From Borrelia maritima (GTDB taxonomy: Bacteria; Spirochaetota; Spirochaetia; Borreliales; Borreliaceae): DNA of 64,000 bases. Below the pieces are notes generated by a model. It did not search any database and was not told the DNA's origin. It saw nothing but the letters and a program-made list of their open reading frames with translations. Each line of letters begins with the position of its first letter. The stretch's first letter is position 1. The stretch covers positions 372,001 through 436,000 of the forward strand of contig NZ_CP044535.1 of the NCBI RefSeq assembly GCF_008931845.1, written 5' to 3'. This document shows positions 31,201-39,705 of this stretch, in pieces. The translations under genes were made by a program, and so were the position numbers.

Positions 31201-31762
31201 TATCTATTTTTACATAAAGATAATCTTTTTTAGAATCAATCTCAAATTCTAACCAAGAACCACGATAAGGAATTATTCTAGCAGAATACAAATCTTTTTC
31301 TTTATAAAAAACAACCCCTGGGGATCTATGGATTTGAGAAACAACAACCCTCTCAGCTCCATTAATAATAAAAGTACCCCTTTCTGTCATTAAAGGAATA
31401 GTTCCCATGTAAACGTCTTTTTGCCTTATTTCCCCAGTAGTCAAAAATTGCAAATTTAGTCTTACTTTTAAAACAGCCTCATAACTTTGCCCCTTTCTTT
31501 TACATTCTTTTTCTGTAAAATTAAGAGCATCGTTTTCTATATAGTATCTTTCATACTCAAGGGCAACATCACCATTTCCACTTTTGATGGGAAATATATT
31601 TCTAAAAACAGACTCAAGGCCTTCATTTAGTAAAGGTTTTTTATTTCTTAATTTATCAAGTTGTAAAAATTTTTCATAAGAATTTAATTGTATTTCTATC
31701 AGGTTAGGTAAGTCTAAAATCTCATCAGCTCTTCCTTGTCCCAGATGAACTCTTTTTATCAT
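28295..31762 (-). CDS. rpoB: RNA polymerase beta subunit
   Basis: A 1155-residue full-length beta with the fork and rifamycin pocket ([23 protein letters not shown]), [10 protein letters not shown], the EDAILISDR segment and C-terminal [24 protein letters not shown]. Asn483 stands at the position of E. coli Ser531 in the rifamycin pocket; Asn there is known in spirochaetes and linked to natural rifampicin resistance. AAGGAG precedes the ATG. It is 82 nt after rplL, a spacer that contains a small hairpin. Confidence 0.98.
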   Translation of the reverse strand: MIKRVHLGQGRADEILDLPNLIEIQLNSYEKFLQLDKLRNKKPLLNEGLESVFRNIFPIKSGNGDVALEYERYYIENDALNFTEKECKRKGQSYEAVLKVRLNLQFLTTGEIRQKDVYMGTIPLMTERGTFIINGAERVVVSQIHRSPGVVFYKEKDLYSARIIPYRGSWLEFEIDSKKDYLYVKIDRKKRILITLFLRALGVNTREKIIETFYNIKKIKVEEGTKRDLPGQYLAKSINIRENMHYRAGDKITLQDVEDFLQNGVNEIELVDFDGYDAISGKYFVSSNVILNCLEKEDAFFALKDGSKELPKESVMLAVYGALFPGEPISIDNAENDLKTIFFSERRYDLGRVGRYKLSKKFGLDDLSTSVLTMDDIVNTIAHLLRIYEGHDILDDIDHLGNRRVRSVGELLTNIYKGAMSRVEKIAKDRMSNKEVFNLKPQELISVKPIVSAVKEFFATSQLSQFMDQVNPLAELTHKRRLNALGPGGLSRDRAGFEVRDVHYTHYGRMCPIETPEGPNIGLIVSLATYSRVNDYGFLETPYRKVVNGEVTDQLEYLSAIDEEKKCIAQANAAFNSSGRYLEDLVSVRISGDYITTSPKNIDYMDVSPRQLISVSSALIPFLEHNDANRALMGSNMQRQAVPLLFPKPPIVGTGMESVVAKDSGVVVKAKRSGEVILATSNKIVVKPFESENAKDFDEYHIVKYERTNQDTCFNQSVLVKEGQKVEKGEIIADGPATRYGELALGNNLLLGVIPWNGFNYEDAILISDRIVKEDLYTSIHIKEFSIEVRETKLGPEKVTGDIPNVSEKILNKLDENGIIRIGTYVKPGDILVGKVTPKSEGDITPEFRLLTSIFGEKAKDVKNNSLKVPHGTEGTVIDVQRITKEDVGNLSPGVEEILKVYVAKKRKLKEGDKMAGRHGNKGVVAKILPVEDMPYLADGTPLDICLNPLGVPSRMNIGQLMESQLGLAGKYLGESYNVPVFESATNEQIQEKLKKAGFNPTSKEILYDGYTGEPFENEVMVGVIYMLKLHHLVDDKMHARSTGPYSLVSQQPLGGKAQFGGQRLGEMEVWALEAYGAANTLQELLTVKSDDMSGRVKIYENIVKGIPTNVSGIPESFNVLMQELRGLGLDLSIYDDSGNQIPLTEKEEELINKS

Positions 31763-31792
31763 TAAAAGACTCCTTTTTTAAGACATAACAAG

Positions 31793-31815
31793 CCGCACAT
31801 CATAAAGACATGCGG
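31793..31815 (-). promoter_or_regulatory. Small hairpin in the rplL-rpoB spacer, possible attenuator
   Basis: CCGCA pairs with TGCGG across a 13-nt loop in otherwise A/T-rich DNA. In many bacteria a partial terminator or RNA-processing stem between rplL and rpoB sets the ribosome-to-polymerase ratio. This stem is short and lacks a clear U-tract, so the role is only inferred from place. Confidence 0.35.
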
Positions 31816-31844
31816 AATAACAACTTTGATATATTTTTAATTTT

Positions 31845-32216
31845 TTATTTAACTTCAACTTTTGCGCCAACTGCCTCAAGTTTCTTTTTTAATTCCTCAG
31901 CATCTGACTTAGAAAGACCCTCTTTAATAGCTTTAGGGGCAGATTCAACTAAAGTCTTAGCTTCTCCAAGACCAAGCCCTGTAATAGCTCTAACCTCTTT
32001 TATAACATTTATCTTGCTGTCACCAAAAGACATAAGAATTACATCAAATTCGGTTTGTTCTTCAGAATCAGTTGCCCCTGTTGCAGTAGCAACCCCAACA
32101 GCAGAAACAGCAGCAGTTACTCCAAACTTTTCCTCAATGGCTGTAACAAGGTCTACGACTTCCATAGTTTTTGCACCCTCAAGCCAGGTTAAAATATCTT
32201 CTTTACTTAGTGCCAT
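31845..32216 (-). CDS. rplL: 50S ribosomal protein L7/L12
   Basis: The 123-residue stalk protein. The N-terminal dimerisation helices, an Ala/Val/Gly hinge (about 36-52) and the C-terminal factor-binding domain with [20 protein letters not shown] are visible. It recruits GTPase factors to the ribosome. AAGGAG precedes the ATG. It follows rplJ by 71 nt. Confidence 0.97.
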   Translation of the reverse strand: MALSKEDILTWLEGAKTMEVVDLVTAIEEKFGVTAAVSAVGVATATGATDSEEQTEFDVILMSFGDSKINVIKEVRAITGLGLGEAKTLVESAPKAIKEGLSKSDAEELKKKLEAVGAKVEVK

Positions 32217-32287
32217 ATTAACTCCTTATACATTTTTATTTTACAGTGATAGCACGCACCTAAAAATTTAAGACTAACACTGTCATG

Positions 32288-32776
32288 TTAATTTTTAGCA
32301 TCAGCTAAAGCTTTCAATGTTCTTGCAAGCTTAGAAACTGGCGCTTTTAACACGCTAGCAAATAAAGAAATAGACTCTTTTTTGGTAGGAAGTTTGCTAT
32401 AAGCTTGAACCTTGGGCTCATCATAAAACTCTCCTAAAACAAAACCACCCTTTACTTTTAAAGTACTACTTTTTACAAAATCATAAAAAATTTTTGCTAT
32501 TACATTAGCCTCTTCTAATGCAGCAACAACAACTGTAGGGCCAACCAAACAAGAATCAATAATATTAATATTCTTTTCTTTTAAAACCATCTTCATTATA
32601 TTGTTTTTAACAACTTTTAAAGATCCATGCTCACCTTCTATTTTATTGCGAAGGTCTGTCAACTGAGCCACATTCAAACCTCTATAATCTAAGAAAAAAA
32701 GATTTTGCTTGTTATCTACAAACTTTTTCAATAAATCAAACATTTCCAACTTTTTAGAATTTATATTCTTACTCAT
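32288..32776 (-). CDS. rplJ: 50S ribosomal protein L10
   Basis: The 162-residue base of the L7/L12 stalk, with the FLDYRGL and [18 protein letters not shown] segments typical of L10 and a C-terminal helix that carries the L12 dimers. I start it at the ATG at 32776, not at the TTG four codons upstream, because GGAGG lies just before this ATG. That Shine-Dalgarno sequence is within a few bases of the rplA stop, so translation is probably coupled. Confidence 0.95.
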   Translation of the reverse strand: MSKNINSKKLEMFDLLKKFVDNKQNLFFLDYRGLNVAQLTDLRNKIEGEHGSLKVVKNNIMKMVLKEKNINIIDSCLVGPTVVVAALEEANVIAKIFYDFVKSSTLKVKGGFVLGEFYDEPKVQAYSKLPTKKESISLFASVLKAPVSKLARTLKALADAKN

Positions 32777-32778
32777 TG

Positions 32779-33459
32779 TTACCTCCAAACAAAATTAACT
32801 TTTATAGAAGGCCCCATAGTAGATGAAATATAAACACTATCTATAAAGGCTCCCTTTAAGTCACTAGGTCTTCTTTTAACAACTTCCTTGATAAATTCCT
32901 CATAATTTTCCTTTATCTTTTTATTATCCATAGAAGATTTACCAAAAGAAAAGCTTATTACACCATTTTTATTTGCTCTAAATTCTGTTCTGCCTTTTTT
33001 AAGACTATTGATTGCATCCTTAAGATTATTTGTGACTGTTTGAGTTTTTGGATTAGGCATTAAGCCCTTTTTACCCAAAATAGGACCAAGTTTTCCAACA
33101 TCCTTCATCATATCAGGAGTTGCAACAACAATATCAAATTCATCCCAACCATTCTTAATCTTATTTATAAGATCCTCATCTCCAACATAAGTCGCACCAG
33201 AAGCTCTAGCTTCATCTGCTCGATCACCTTTTGCAAAAACAAGTATTCTTTTTGGCTTCATGAACTGATTTGGCAAAACTATAGTATCTCTAACAGTATG
33301 ATTCTTTTTTAAATTAAGATTAACAGATACATCTATAGTTTCATCAAATTTAACAAATTTAATTTCTTTCAACAGTGAAATTGCATCTTCAATGCTGTAA
33401 AATTTATTCTTATCTACTTTGGAAAAAGCTGCAATATATTTTTTACCCTTTTTTGACAT
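32779..33459 (-). CDS. rplA: 50S ribosomal protein L1
   Basis: The 226-residue mobile L1-stalk protein, recognised from [13 protein letters not shown] sequence, [34 protein letters not shown] and the C-terminal [10 protein letters not shown] segment. Its ATG overlaps the rplK stop (TAATG). In many bacteria L1 represses its own rplK-rplA message; I did not look for or find the binding fold here. Confidence 0.97.
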   Translation of the reverse strand: MSKKGKKYIAAFSKVDKNKFYSIEDAISLLKEIKFVKFDETIDVSVNLNLKKNHTVRDTIVLPNQFMKPKRILVFAKGDRADEARASGATYVGDEDLINKIKNGWDEFDIVVATPDMMKDVGKLGPILGKKGLMPNPKTQTVTNNLKDAINSLKKGRTEFRANKNGVISFSFGKSSMDNKKIKENYEEFIKEVVKRRPSDLKGAFIDSVYISSTMGPSIKVNFVWR

Positions 33460-33890
33460 TATTTCTCCACCTCAACACCCATTGAACGCGCACTTCCTGA
33501 AATAATTTTAAACGCTGCTGACTCTGATTTTGCGTTTAAATCAGGCATTTTAATTCTTACTATCTCCATCAGCTTTTCTTTTGATATAGTTCCAACTTTA
33601 TCTGTATTGGATTTTTTAGATCCTGATTCTATTCCAATAGCCTTTTTAATTAAAATCGAAGCTGGAGGGGTCTTTACAATAAAAGAAAAACTCTTATCGC
33701 TATAAACAGTAATAATAACAGGAACCACAATACCGGGATCCATCTTTGCGGTTCTCTCATTAAATTCCTTTACAAACTGAGGGCCACTAACTCCGTGTGG
33801 TCCAAGCGCTTGACCTATTTTAGCTCCTGGAGCTGCTTGGGCAGCCGGAACCTGCAATTTAATCCAAGAAATTGCTTTTTTTTTTGCCAT
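33459..33890 (-). CDS. rplK: 50S ribosomal protein L11
   Basis: The 143-residue protein of the GTPase centre. It has the N-terminal proline-rich [12 protein letters not shown] segment, ALGPHGV and the C-terminal RNA-binding domain ([10 protein letters not shown] at the end). It begins the rplKAJL run, 50 nt downstream of nusG. Stop and rplA start overlap by TAATG. Confidence 0.97.
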   Translation of the reverse strand: MAKKKAISWIKLQVPAAQAAPGAKIGQALGPHGVSGPQFVKEFNERTAKMDPGIVVPVIITVYSDKSFSFIVKTPPASILIKKAIGIESGSKKSNTDKVGTISKEKLMEIVRIKMPDLNAKSESAAFKIISGSARSMGVEVEK

Positions 33891-33940
33891 ATAAACTCCT
33901 CATGGTAATAACGCTTTAAAAGCTCCCATTAGTATAAATT

Positions 33941-34495
33941 CTAAATCTTTTCTATGTGTTGGAAATCAACTTCAACGGGTGTTGACCTTCCAAAAATTTG
34001 AACTGCAACTTTTAATTTCTTTCTTTCGTAATCAATAGAACTAATAAGCCCTTCAAAAGAATCAAAAGGCCCGCCTTTAATTCTAACCCTTTCTCCTTCT
34101 TCAAAATCATAAAGCATAAAAATAGATTTATTCGCTTTAATCTCACCAGTAAGCATAAAAACACTTTTTACTTCTTCATCATTAATAGGAATAGGCTTTT
34201 GCCCTTTATTAACACCTACAAAATTAATAACACCTTGAACTTTAATAATATTAGCAATAATATCTTTCCAACCTACTTCTGGAAGATCTAGCTCAATAAG
34301 AATATAGCCTGGCCAAATTTTTCTCTCTCTTATTCTTTTCTTGCCATTTCTTATCTCTTCTACTTTTTCAATAGGAGCCTTAACATCTAATACTACATTG
34401 CCAAAAACCCCTTCGCTTATTAAAAGTCTTATGTCTTGCTCTATCTTTTTCTCATATTGAGAATAAGTTTGAACTACATACCAAGCTCTAGACAT
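33941..34495 (-). CDS. nusG: Transcription elongation/antitermination factor NusG
   Basis: The 184-residue factor has the NGN domain (WYVVQTYSQYEKKIE at the start, PGYILIEL in the polymerase-binding face) and a C-terminal KOW domain (about 125-184, VRIKGGPFDSFEG). It binds the polymerase clamp and links transcription to Rho or to the ribosome. It is 23 nt after secE, the common secE-nusG arrangement. Confidence 0.97.
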   Translation of the reverse strand: MSRAWYVVQTYSQYEKKIEQDIRLLISEGVFGNVVLDVKAPIEKVEEIRNGKKRIRERKIWPGYILIELDLPEVGWKDIIANIIKVQGVINFVGVNKGQKPIPINDEEVKSVFMLTGEIKANKSIFMLYDFEEGERVRIKGGPFDSFEGLISSIDYERKKLKVAVQIFGRSTPVEVDFQHIEKI

Positions 34496-34518
34496 AATTT
34501 ATCCTTCTTACAATAAAA

Positions 34519-34689
34519 CTAAAATACATAAGTTACAACAAGAAACATAAGATAATCAACTACACCCAAGAAAATTGAAACAAATAATACCAACCAAAAA
34601 ACTTGTTTTCCATTTCCAACAACTTCATTATACTTAGGCCACGTTACCTTTTTAAGCTCTAAGATACTATCTTTGATAAACTTAAACAC
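34519..34689 (-). CDS. secE: Protein translocase subunit SecE
   Basis: A 56-residue protein with one transmembrane helix (about 31-52), preceded by the conserved cytoplasmic segment LKKVTWPKYNEV, the SecE signature. It stabilises SecY in the inner membrane. The start is a GTG with GAGG about 10 nt upstream. It lies 31 nt after tRNA-Trp and 23 nt before nusG. Too short to stand out in simple ORF searches, but the family match is clear. Confidence 0.95.
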   Translation of the reverse strand: MFKFIKDSILELKKVTWPKYNEVVGNGKQVFWLVLFVSIFLGVVDYLMFLVVTYVF

Positions 34690-34720
34690 TTATTAAAAGC
34701 CTCACTTTAATTTTAATAAC

Positions 34721-34792
34721 AGGTCAGGAGGGATTCGAACCCCCAACATACAGTTTTGGAGACTGTCGTTCTACCATTGGAACTACTGACCT
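34721..34792 (-). tRNA. trnW: tRNA-Trp (CCA)
   Basis: The 72-nt cloverleaf has acceptor arms AGGTCAG/CTGACCT, a D arm, the anticodon stem ACAGT/ACTGT around CTCCAAA, giving anticodon CCA, and a T arm with GGTTCGAAT. No CCA end is encoded. It is between rpmG and secE. Confidence 0.96.
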
Positions 34793-34800
34793 ATTATTTA

Positions 34801-34980
34801 TTATTTTATTTTTCCTTCCTTATGAAGAGTATGTTTCCTCAATTTTGGACAATACTTCATCAATTCTAACTTCTCTTGCTTATTACGTCTATTCTTAGTA
34901 GTGGTGTAATTTCTAAGACCTGTCTCTTCACAAATCAAAGATATGAGCTCAACAGCTCCTTTTCCTTTCTTTTTACCCAT
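34801..34980 (-). CDS. rpmG: 50S ribosomal protein L33
   Basis: A 59-residue L33 with the [10 protein letters not shown] and [18 protein letters not shown] segments. Full zinc-binding L33 has two CxxC pairs; here only the first cysteine of each remains, so it should not bind zinc in the usual way. I start it at the ATG at 34980, with TAGGAG upstream; an open frame continues 24 codons further into tRNA-Thr but is not coding. The gene lies between the two tRNA genes. Confidence 0.94.
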   Translation of the reverse strand: MGKKKGKGAVELISLICEETGLRNYTTTKNRRNKQEKLELMKYCPKLRKHTLHKEGKIK

Positions 34981-35010
34981 ACAAAAACTCCTAACTACCA
35001 ATACAATAAA

Positions 35011-35083
35011 AGCCCTCAATCGGACTTGAACCGACGACCCCCACCTTACCATGGTGGTGCTCTACCAACTGAGCTATAAGGGC
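35011..35083 (-). tRNA. trnT: tRNA-Thr (GGU)
   Basis: The 73-nt cloverleaf has acceptor GCCCTTA paired with TGAGGGC, D arm GCTCAGTTGGTAGAGC, anticodon stem CCACC/GGTGG with loop ATGGTAA giving GGU, and T arm GGTTCGAGTCC. It is the first element of the rpmG-to-rpsG cluster. Confidence 0.96.
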
Positions 35084-35109
35084 ATCAATACCTTATAAAA
35101 CTCTTTACT

Positions 35110-35138
35110 ATCTTAGTTGATTGTTTACAAAAAAACAA
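35110..35138 (-). promoter_or_regulatory. Candidate promoter of the tRNA-Thr/rpmG cluster
   Basis: On the minus strand TTGTTT (35138-35133) and TAAGAT (35115-35110) are spaced by 17 nt and end 27 nt before the tRNA-Thr 5' end. Both boxes match four of six consensus bases, and the place fits a transcript starting about 20 nt before the tRNA. Confidence 0.4.
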
Positions 35139-35156
35139 GTACCAAATTTAATTTTC

Positions 35157-36005
35157 TTATTTTATTACAACAAGTTTTCCGTCTTGCAAAAGTTTAATAT
35201 TTTTACTATTTGAAAACAATTTATTAATAGAATGCTCATCAAGTATAATGTCTGTATTGTTTTTACCATAAATACTTTTGGCAACTAATTTTAAAGGACG
35301 ATGTCCAACTCTACTTTTATTCTTGTAAAAAACATCATTACTATACTCAAGCATTCCCCATTTTTTTAAAGCCTCTGAAGAAACCATTCTTTTATCAAAA
35401 TATGGTCTAATGTTTTCATCATAAATTTTGATAAAAAAAGAATCTTCTAATTTTTTAGAACCAACATCATTATTGTAAACTTCACCCACATAAATCACAA
35501 CCCCTGTATAATCAGTTTTATCAACATCGGAATTTACTAATGGATAAAAAGCCTTATAAGGCTCTTCATGCGAAAAAAATAAATTTATAAAATCTGGGAA
35601 AAGACTAAGTTCATACCTAACAGTTAAACTTCTTAAATCTTCTGAGTATTTTATATAAGATCTTTTCAAAATGCTGTTAGGGCCTGAAAAATTAAGTATT
35701 AAGCTGGGACTCAGATCAAAATAATTCTTAAAAGTATTTTCAGAGTCCATAATTATCTTAAAAAGAGACTCTCTTATTAAAGTATCTTTAAAATCATTAA
35801 TGGTTGCTATTAATTTAGACGCTGTATTTAAACCTACTGGTCTAAATTCATTTTCATTAATTTCCTTAACAATGTCAAAACAAATAACCTTTCTATCCCA
35901 ATCAATTATTCTGTGCACACTTGTCTCAGTAACATCATCTTTAATTATAGAAACATTAGAATAAAGTAGAAATAAATAATTTAAAAGAAACTTAAGAAAA
36001 TGCAT
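35157..36005 (-). CDS. Exported protein of unknown function
   Basis: I do not recognise this 282-residue protein. It has a hydrophobic N-terminus (HFLKFLLNYLFLLY) that looks like a signal peptide or anchor, and a mature domain with many aromatic and charged residues but no known motif. AAGGAG lies just before the ATG. It starts 12 nt after the stop of the TPR-like lipoprotein gene, so the two form a likely operon and may work together at the envelope. B31 equivalent by position: BB0397. Confidence 0.7.
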   Translation of the reverse strand: MHFLKFLLNYLFLLYSNVSIIKDDVTETSVHRIIDWDRKVICFDIVKEINENEFRPVGLNTASKLIATINDFKDTLIRESLFKIIMDSENTFKNYFDLSPSLILNFSGPNSILKRSYIKYSEDLRSLTVRYELSLFPDFINLFFSHEEPYKAFYPLVNSDVDKTDYTGVVIYVGEVYNNDVGSKKLEDSFFIKIYDENIRPYFDKRMVSSEALKKWGMLEYSNDVFYKNKSRVGHRPLKLVAKSIYGKNNTDIILDEHSINKLFSNSKNIKLLQDGKLVVIK

Positions 36006-36017
36006 ATCTCCTTCCTA

Positions 36018-37049
36018 TTATTTTTTACCTAAATAAACGCCTATCCAAGTCCAGCCATTATTAATTTCTGGATCTTTAGGATAAACAATTTTTTTAAAAA
36101 CAAAATACCATTCCCGAATATGATCCCAACCGCTTGATTCAAGATAAGATATATCATCACTAGAATCTGCTTCAAGCTGCTTTGCAAATTGTATCCCATT
36201 TTTTCTCCTCCCTCCAAGCCTAATCATCGTGGTTAAAAAGCTGTTAGTATTAATAGAATTACTCTTTCCGCCCTTTTGATCCCAGCTTTGAATAAAAAAA
36301 TTATTCTTATCTCTTATATTAAGCAATTTAGAAGTATCTCCAGAAAGAACAAAGTTTTTAACATCTTGGATTAAATCTCCTAAATTTCTATAAACAGCAA
36401 ATTCTGGATTATTAAAATAATTAATTTTTGTAACTACATTAAAATAATCTCTAGAATCTATTTTTAAATGTGCCCTTGGAATTGAAAGAAATTTTTTATA
36501 GTAAAAATAAGACTCATCGTAATCTTGAATATCTTCTAAACTTAGTGCAAGATTATAAAAATAATTACCCTTTTCCTCATTATTTAAATTATCAATCTCT
36601 GTATTTAATATAAATTTATAATAATTAATTTTATCTATTGAATCAATATTTAAATTAACAATCTTTTTGGCCGCTCTTGTTTTCACTGAGCAATTTTCAT
36701 AAATATAATCATCAAAATCATCAACAACATTTTTGTAAATACTAAAAGCGACAAAATCTTCTCCCATAGAATTATAAATATTGCCCATTAAATAAAGATA
36801 CAAAGGATAATATTCTCTAGATTCATCATCAATAATTCCACTATTTACAATTTCTAAGGCATTTGCATAATTTTTATTTGCAATATATATATTAGCAACC
36901 CTATCAATAATAAGAAATTTATCTAATCTATTCTTATTAGAAGATTTTAAAAGATAAGTAAGATTTTGAATCTCGCTTTGTTTTTGTTTACAAGAGGCAA
37001 ATAACAGCAAAATCAAAATAAACTTAGCAATTTCAGAAAACAATTTCAT
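36018..37049 (-). CDS. Putative lipoprotein with TPR-like helical repeats
   Basis: The 343-residue protein has a signal ending in FASC (Cys20), consistent with lipidation. The mature part from about 30 to 190 is helical with repeats resembling TPR units (for example YANALEIVNSG and YYPLYLYLMGNIYNSMGEDFVAF, both with the small-large spacing of TPR helices). The C-terminal part contains a Trp-rich GWTWIGVYLG ending. It is probably an envelope lipoprotein acting in protein-protein contacts. Family not known to me; positions correspond to B31 BB0398. Confidence 0.7.
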   Translation of the reverse strand: MKLFSEIAKFILILLLFASCKQKQSEIQNLTYLLKSSNKNRLDKFLIIDRVANIYIANKNYANALEIVNSGIIDDESREYYPLYLYLMGNIYNSMGEDFVAFSIYKNVVDDFDDYIYENCSVKTRAAKKIVNLNIDSIDKINYYKFILNTEIDNLNNEEKGNYFYNLALSLEDIQDYDESYFYYKKFLSIPRAHLKIDSRDYFNVVTKINYFNNPEFAVYRNLGDLIQDVKNFVLSGDTSKLLNIRDKNNFFIQSWDQKGGKSNSINTNSFLTTMIRLGGRRKNGIQFAKQLEADSSDDISYLESSGWDHIREWYFVFKKIVYPKDPEINNGWTWIGVYLGKK

Positions 37050-37381
37050 AAAAACATTTTACAATATACATAACAAAAGACACATCTTAATTTAAAAAAT
37101 TATCAGAATTTTTATAAATAATAACCTGACATGACAACATTTTATATTAATGCCAATACAAAAAACAATAAAAAAACAAAAATCTAAATTATTAGGCTAG
37201 CATAAACCCAATATTTAAAAATAGGCAAAAATCATTTCATAATCAACATTATGACCATAAAAACATTGAAAAACAATCATACAATAACTATAATAATGCT
37301 AACTCATGTTTATAATACTTATTAAAAAAATAACCATCTAAAATTAAATATTTTATTAAAGGAATATAAAACTAATAAACT
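37050..37381. other. 332-bp divergent spacer with one clear promoter
   Basis: This A/T-rich region between two divergent genes carries no credible open frame. It contains a strong promoter-like pair for the ankyrin-repeat gene (listed separately). I saw no further palindrome or repeat of note. Confidence 0.6.
37266..37294 (+). promoter_or_regulatory. Sigma-70 type promoter for the ankyrin-repeat gene
   Basis: TTGAAA (37266-37271) and a perfect TATAAT (37289-37294) are 17 nt apart, close to the vegetative consensus. Transcription would start about 80 nt before the ATG. Confidence 0.6.
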
Positions 37382-38020
37382 ATGAAAAAAAAAATCATTA
37401 TACTTTTAATGTTATTACAAATAATAATGAATTTAAATTCAACAAATACCAATACAAGTGCTTTGCTATTAAAAGAATTACAAAAAAATTTGTATGCTTT
37501 TAATAGCAAAGAATATCAAAATAATAAAGATACTTTAAATAAAGTTATAAATTCAATAAACATAAACGACAAGAAAGCCTTACAAAATGTAGAAAAAATT
37601 AAAAATGATCTTTTTATAATATCTGTTTTTTTCAGCAATAAAAAAGGAGTGTTAATTGCACTAAATCTTGGAGCAGAAATAAACCTTAAGTATAAAATAT
37701 CTCCAATTTCAATTGCAATAATAAACAATGAATTTGAAATCACAAAAATATTGGTAGATTATGGAATAAGCCTTAATCAAATAGACGATACAGGTCATTC
37801 TCCAATATTTTGGGCAATATATACTAACAACGAAAAAATATTTGAATTTTTAAAAGAAAGTGGAGCTGACTTAAGTTTCACACTTAAAAATAGAAAAACC
37901 CCATTGCAAGCTGCAATAGAAACAGAAAATATAAAATTAATTGAATCTTTGAAAAAGAAAAAAACTTACATTAATGAGAATTATAAAAAAGAACTTAAAG
38001 CGTTGAAAAACAAAAAATAG
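37382..38020 (+). CDS. Exported ankyrin-repeat protein
   Basis: The 212-residue protein has an N-terminal signal peptide (KKK then a hydrophobic core to about residue 20). Residues about 85-195 form three to four ankyrin repeats: SPISIAIINNEFEITKILVDYG, GHSPIFWAIYTNNEKIFEFLK and KTPLQAAIETENIKLIESL show the TPLxxA and helix-loop-helix pattern. Such repeats bind other proteins. Export implies a periplasmic or surface partner. AAAGGA is about 18 nt from the ATG, longer than usual, so the start is a little uncertain. It converges with the next gene. Confidence 0.8.
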   Translation: MKKKIIILLMLLQIIMNLNSTNTNTSALLLKELQKNLYAFNSKEYQNNKDTLNKVINSININDKKALQNVEKIKNDLFIISVFFSNKKGVLIALNLGAEINLKYKISPISIAIINNEFEITKILVDYGISLNQIDDTGHSPIFWAIYTNNEKIFEFLKESGADLSFTLKNRKTPLQAAIETENIKLIESLKKKKTYINENYKKELKALKNKK

Positions 38021-38048
38021 TCAGAATGCTTTCAAAATAGTAAATTTA

Positions 38049-39602
38049 TTAATACCCATCAGATACTTGAATATTTTTATCTTTATCAAAAAGATCTTTG
38101 TATATAAAAGATTTTTTAGCAAGCGTCTCTTTTAAATTTTTAGAAAAAGGCAAATTTCTCCACATTATGCCACGTACCAATTTCTCAAGTTTTTGAATCC
38201 CTTTACTTTCCTTTTCTATCCAAAGAAGATAATCCTCCAGAAAAAAATTTTTAACATTTCCTTTTTTAATAAATTTAATATAATAATCATAATATTGCCC
38301 CGTAATTCCTGTTTCCATCCACCTAAAAGAAGCTTGTTCTTTTGCAAGCTCCCAAACAAAATCGCCAATACCTAAAATAACTGCTTTTTTTAAATTTTTA
38401 GCATACATGGGTATTAATATTTTACCCCTACCATTTGCCCTATTTTTAACATCAATTGATTCCCAACAAACCCCTTTATCACCATAAGAAGGTATTAATA
38501 TAAAATAAGGAACTATTCTAAGCAAATCTCCTCTATAAGCCTTTTGAAAAAGTTTAGGCTGAATATTTTCAATTTCCTGAACAAGCTGCATAACCCTTTC
38601 TCTGCTTCCAAAAAATTGCGGATTGGCAACTATATTATTTTTCAAAAGAATAGGAAAATGATTTCCTCTAGGCCCTATTGCAAGTTTATTGGCACTTCTA
38701 ATAACCTCAACTTCATCATGTGCAATAGTTGATTCAGCAGAAGTTTTAATATTATTCATCTTATTTTGAATTTCAAAAAGCTTTCTGTTAGCATCTTCAA
38801 TTTTATTAATAAAAACATTAATCTCTCTATTTGATTTAATAAGATCATCAACATAATTACCAGCAAAATTTAAGGGCTTTAGAATTGAATTGGCATAAGG
38901 ACTTTTCACTCCATATTCAGGTATATAGGTTAAATTGTTTTGACTATTATTTGAAAATAAAAATTCAAACATGCCTCTTAGCCTGCAAAGAGCTTCTTCC
39001 CTAACCTTATCGGTTCTTTTAAGACTACTTTTTGCAAAATCAATATTTGCCAAAAGTTTTTCTTTTTTATTAAGTAAAATTTTTTCCATATCTTCTTCTT
39101 TAAAATTATCCATCGGCAAATCAGTTGCTAATCTACTAAGCTTCAAACTATTGACCCCATAAAGCCATTCATCAAAATAAATAAAAGGTGCATTATAATG
39201 ATTATCCCAAATAGTTTTTGAAATCAATAGCTGAATTTCAGACCCAAGCGCATTTGGAATAAGAGCAGCAAACCTAAATAAAATTTTTTGCTCCATAGTC
39301 AATTTTGAAACATTTTTTGCAATTGACTTAAGAAAAAACCAATAAATGTTAATCACTTGATTATATTTAAAAACTCTATCAACCTCTTCTGACTGAGGAT
39401 TTAAATAATCTACCAAAACTTTATGAAGCTTAATGCCAATTTCTTTACTACTTGAAATAAGATTTTTATAAAAATCTTTAGTAAAAAATTTTTTATCATG
39501 CTCCTCTAAGGTTAAAATATTTGGCAATCTTGAATCTAAATCTGTATCTACAAAATCAGGATATTTATACAAACAACCCCCAGAAACCCCTAAAAACAAC
39601 AT
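38049..39602 (-). CDS. Large protein of unknown function, possible lipoprotein
   Basis: A 517-residue protein that I cannot assign. The N-terminus MLFLGVSGGC is a very short hydrophobic stretch ending in a lipobox-like SGGC, so it may be a lipoprotein, but the signal lacks the usual basic residues. Upstream in the same frame there is no other ATG, GTG or TTG before a stop, and no good Shine-Dalgarno is near. A second ATG 14 nt earlier is out of frame and would begin MFVLL; a small indel could explain the short signal. The body is helical, with a coiled-coil-like stretch around 260-300. Confidence 0.6.
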   Translation of the reverse strand: MLFLGVSGGCLYKYPDFVDTDLDSRLPNILTLEEHDKKFFTKDFYKNLISSSKEIGIKLHKVLVDYLNPQSEEVDRVFKYNQVINIYWFFLKSIAKNVSKLTMEQKILFRFAALIPNALGSEIQLLISKTIWDNHYNAPFIYFDEWLYGVNSLKLSRLATDLPMDNFKEEDMEKILLNKKEKLLANIDFAKSSLKRTDKVREEALCRLRGMFEFLFSNNSQNNLTYIPEYGVKSPYANSILKPLNFAGNYVDDLIKSNREINVFINKIEDANRKLFEIQNKMNNIKTSAESTIAHDEVEVIRSANKLAIGPRGNHFPILLKNNIVANPQFFGSRERVMQLVQEIENIQPKLFQKAYRGDLLRIVPYFILIPSYGDKGVCWESIDVKNRANGRGKILIPMYAKNLKKAVILGIGDFVWELAKEQASFRWMETGITGQYYDYYIKFIKKGNVKNFFLEDYLLWIEKESKGIQKLEKLVRGIMWRNLPFSKNLKETLAKKSFIYKDLFDKDKNIQVSDGY

Positions 39603-39705
39603 AAAAGCACAAACATAATTTTAACTCTAAAGTTTATATTTACAAAAAAATTTAGTAATATTTATTATAAATAATGTATATTAAATCTCTGAAAGGGAAA
39701 ATTAC

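Noticed and set aside
34981..35052. N-terminal extension of rpmG by 24 codons
   Set aside because: The extension runs into tRNA-Thr; the ATG at 34980 has a good Shine-Dalgarno and gives the family length.
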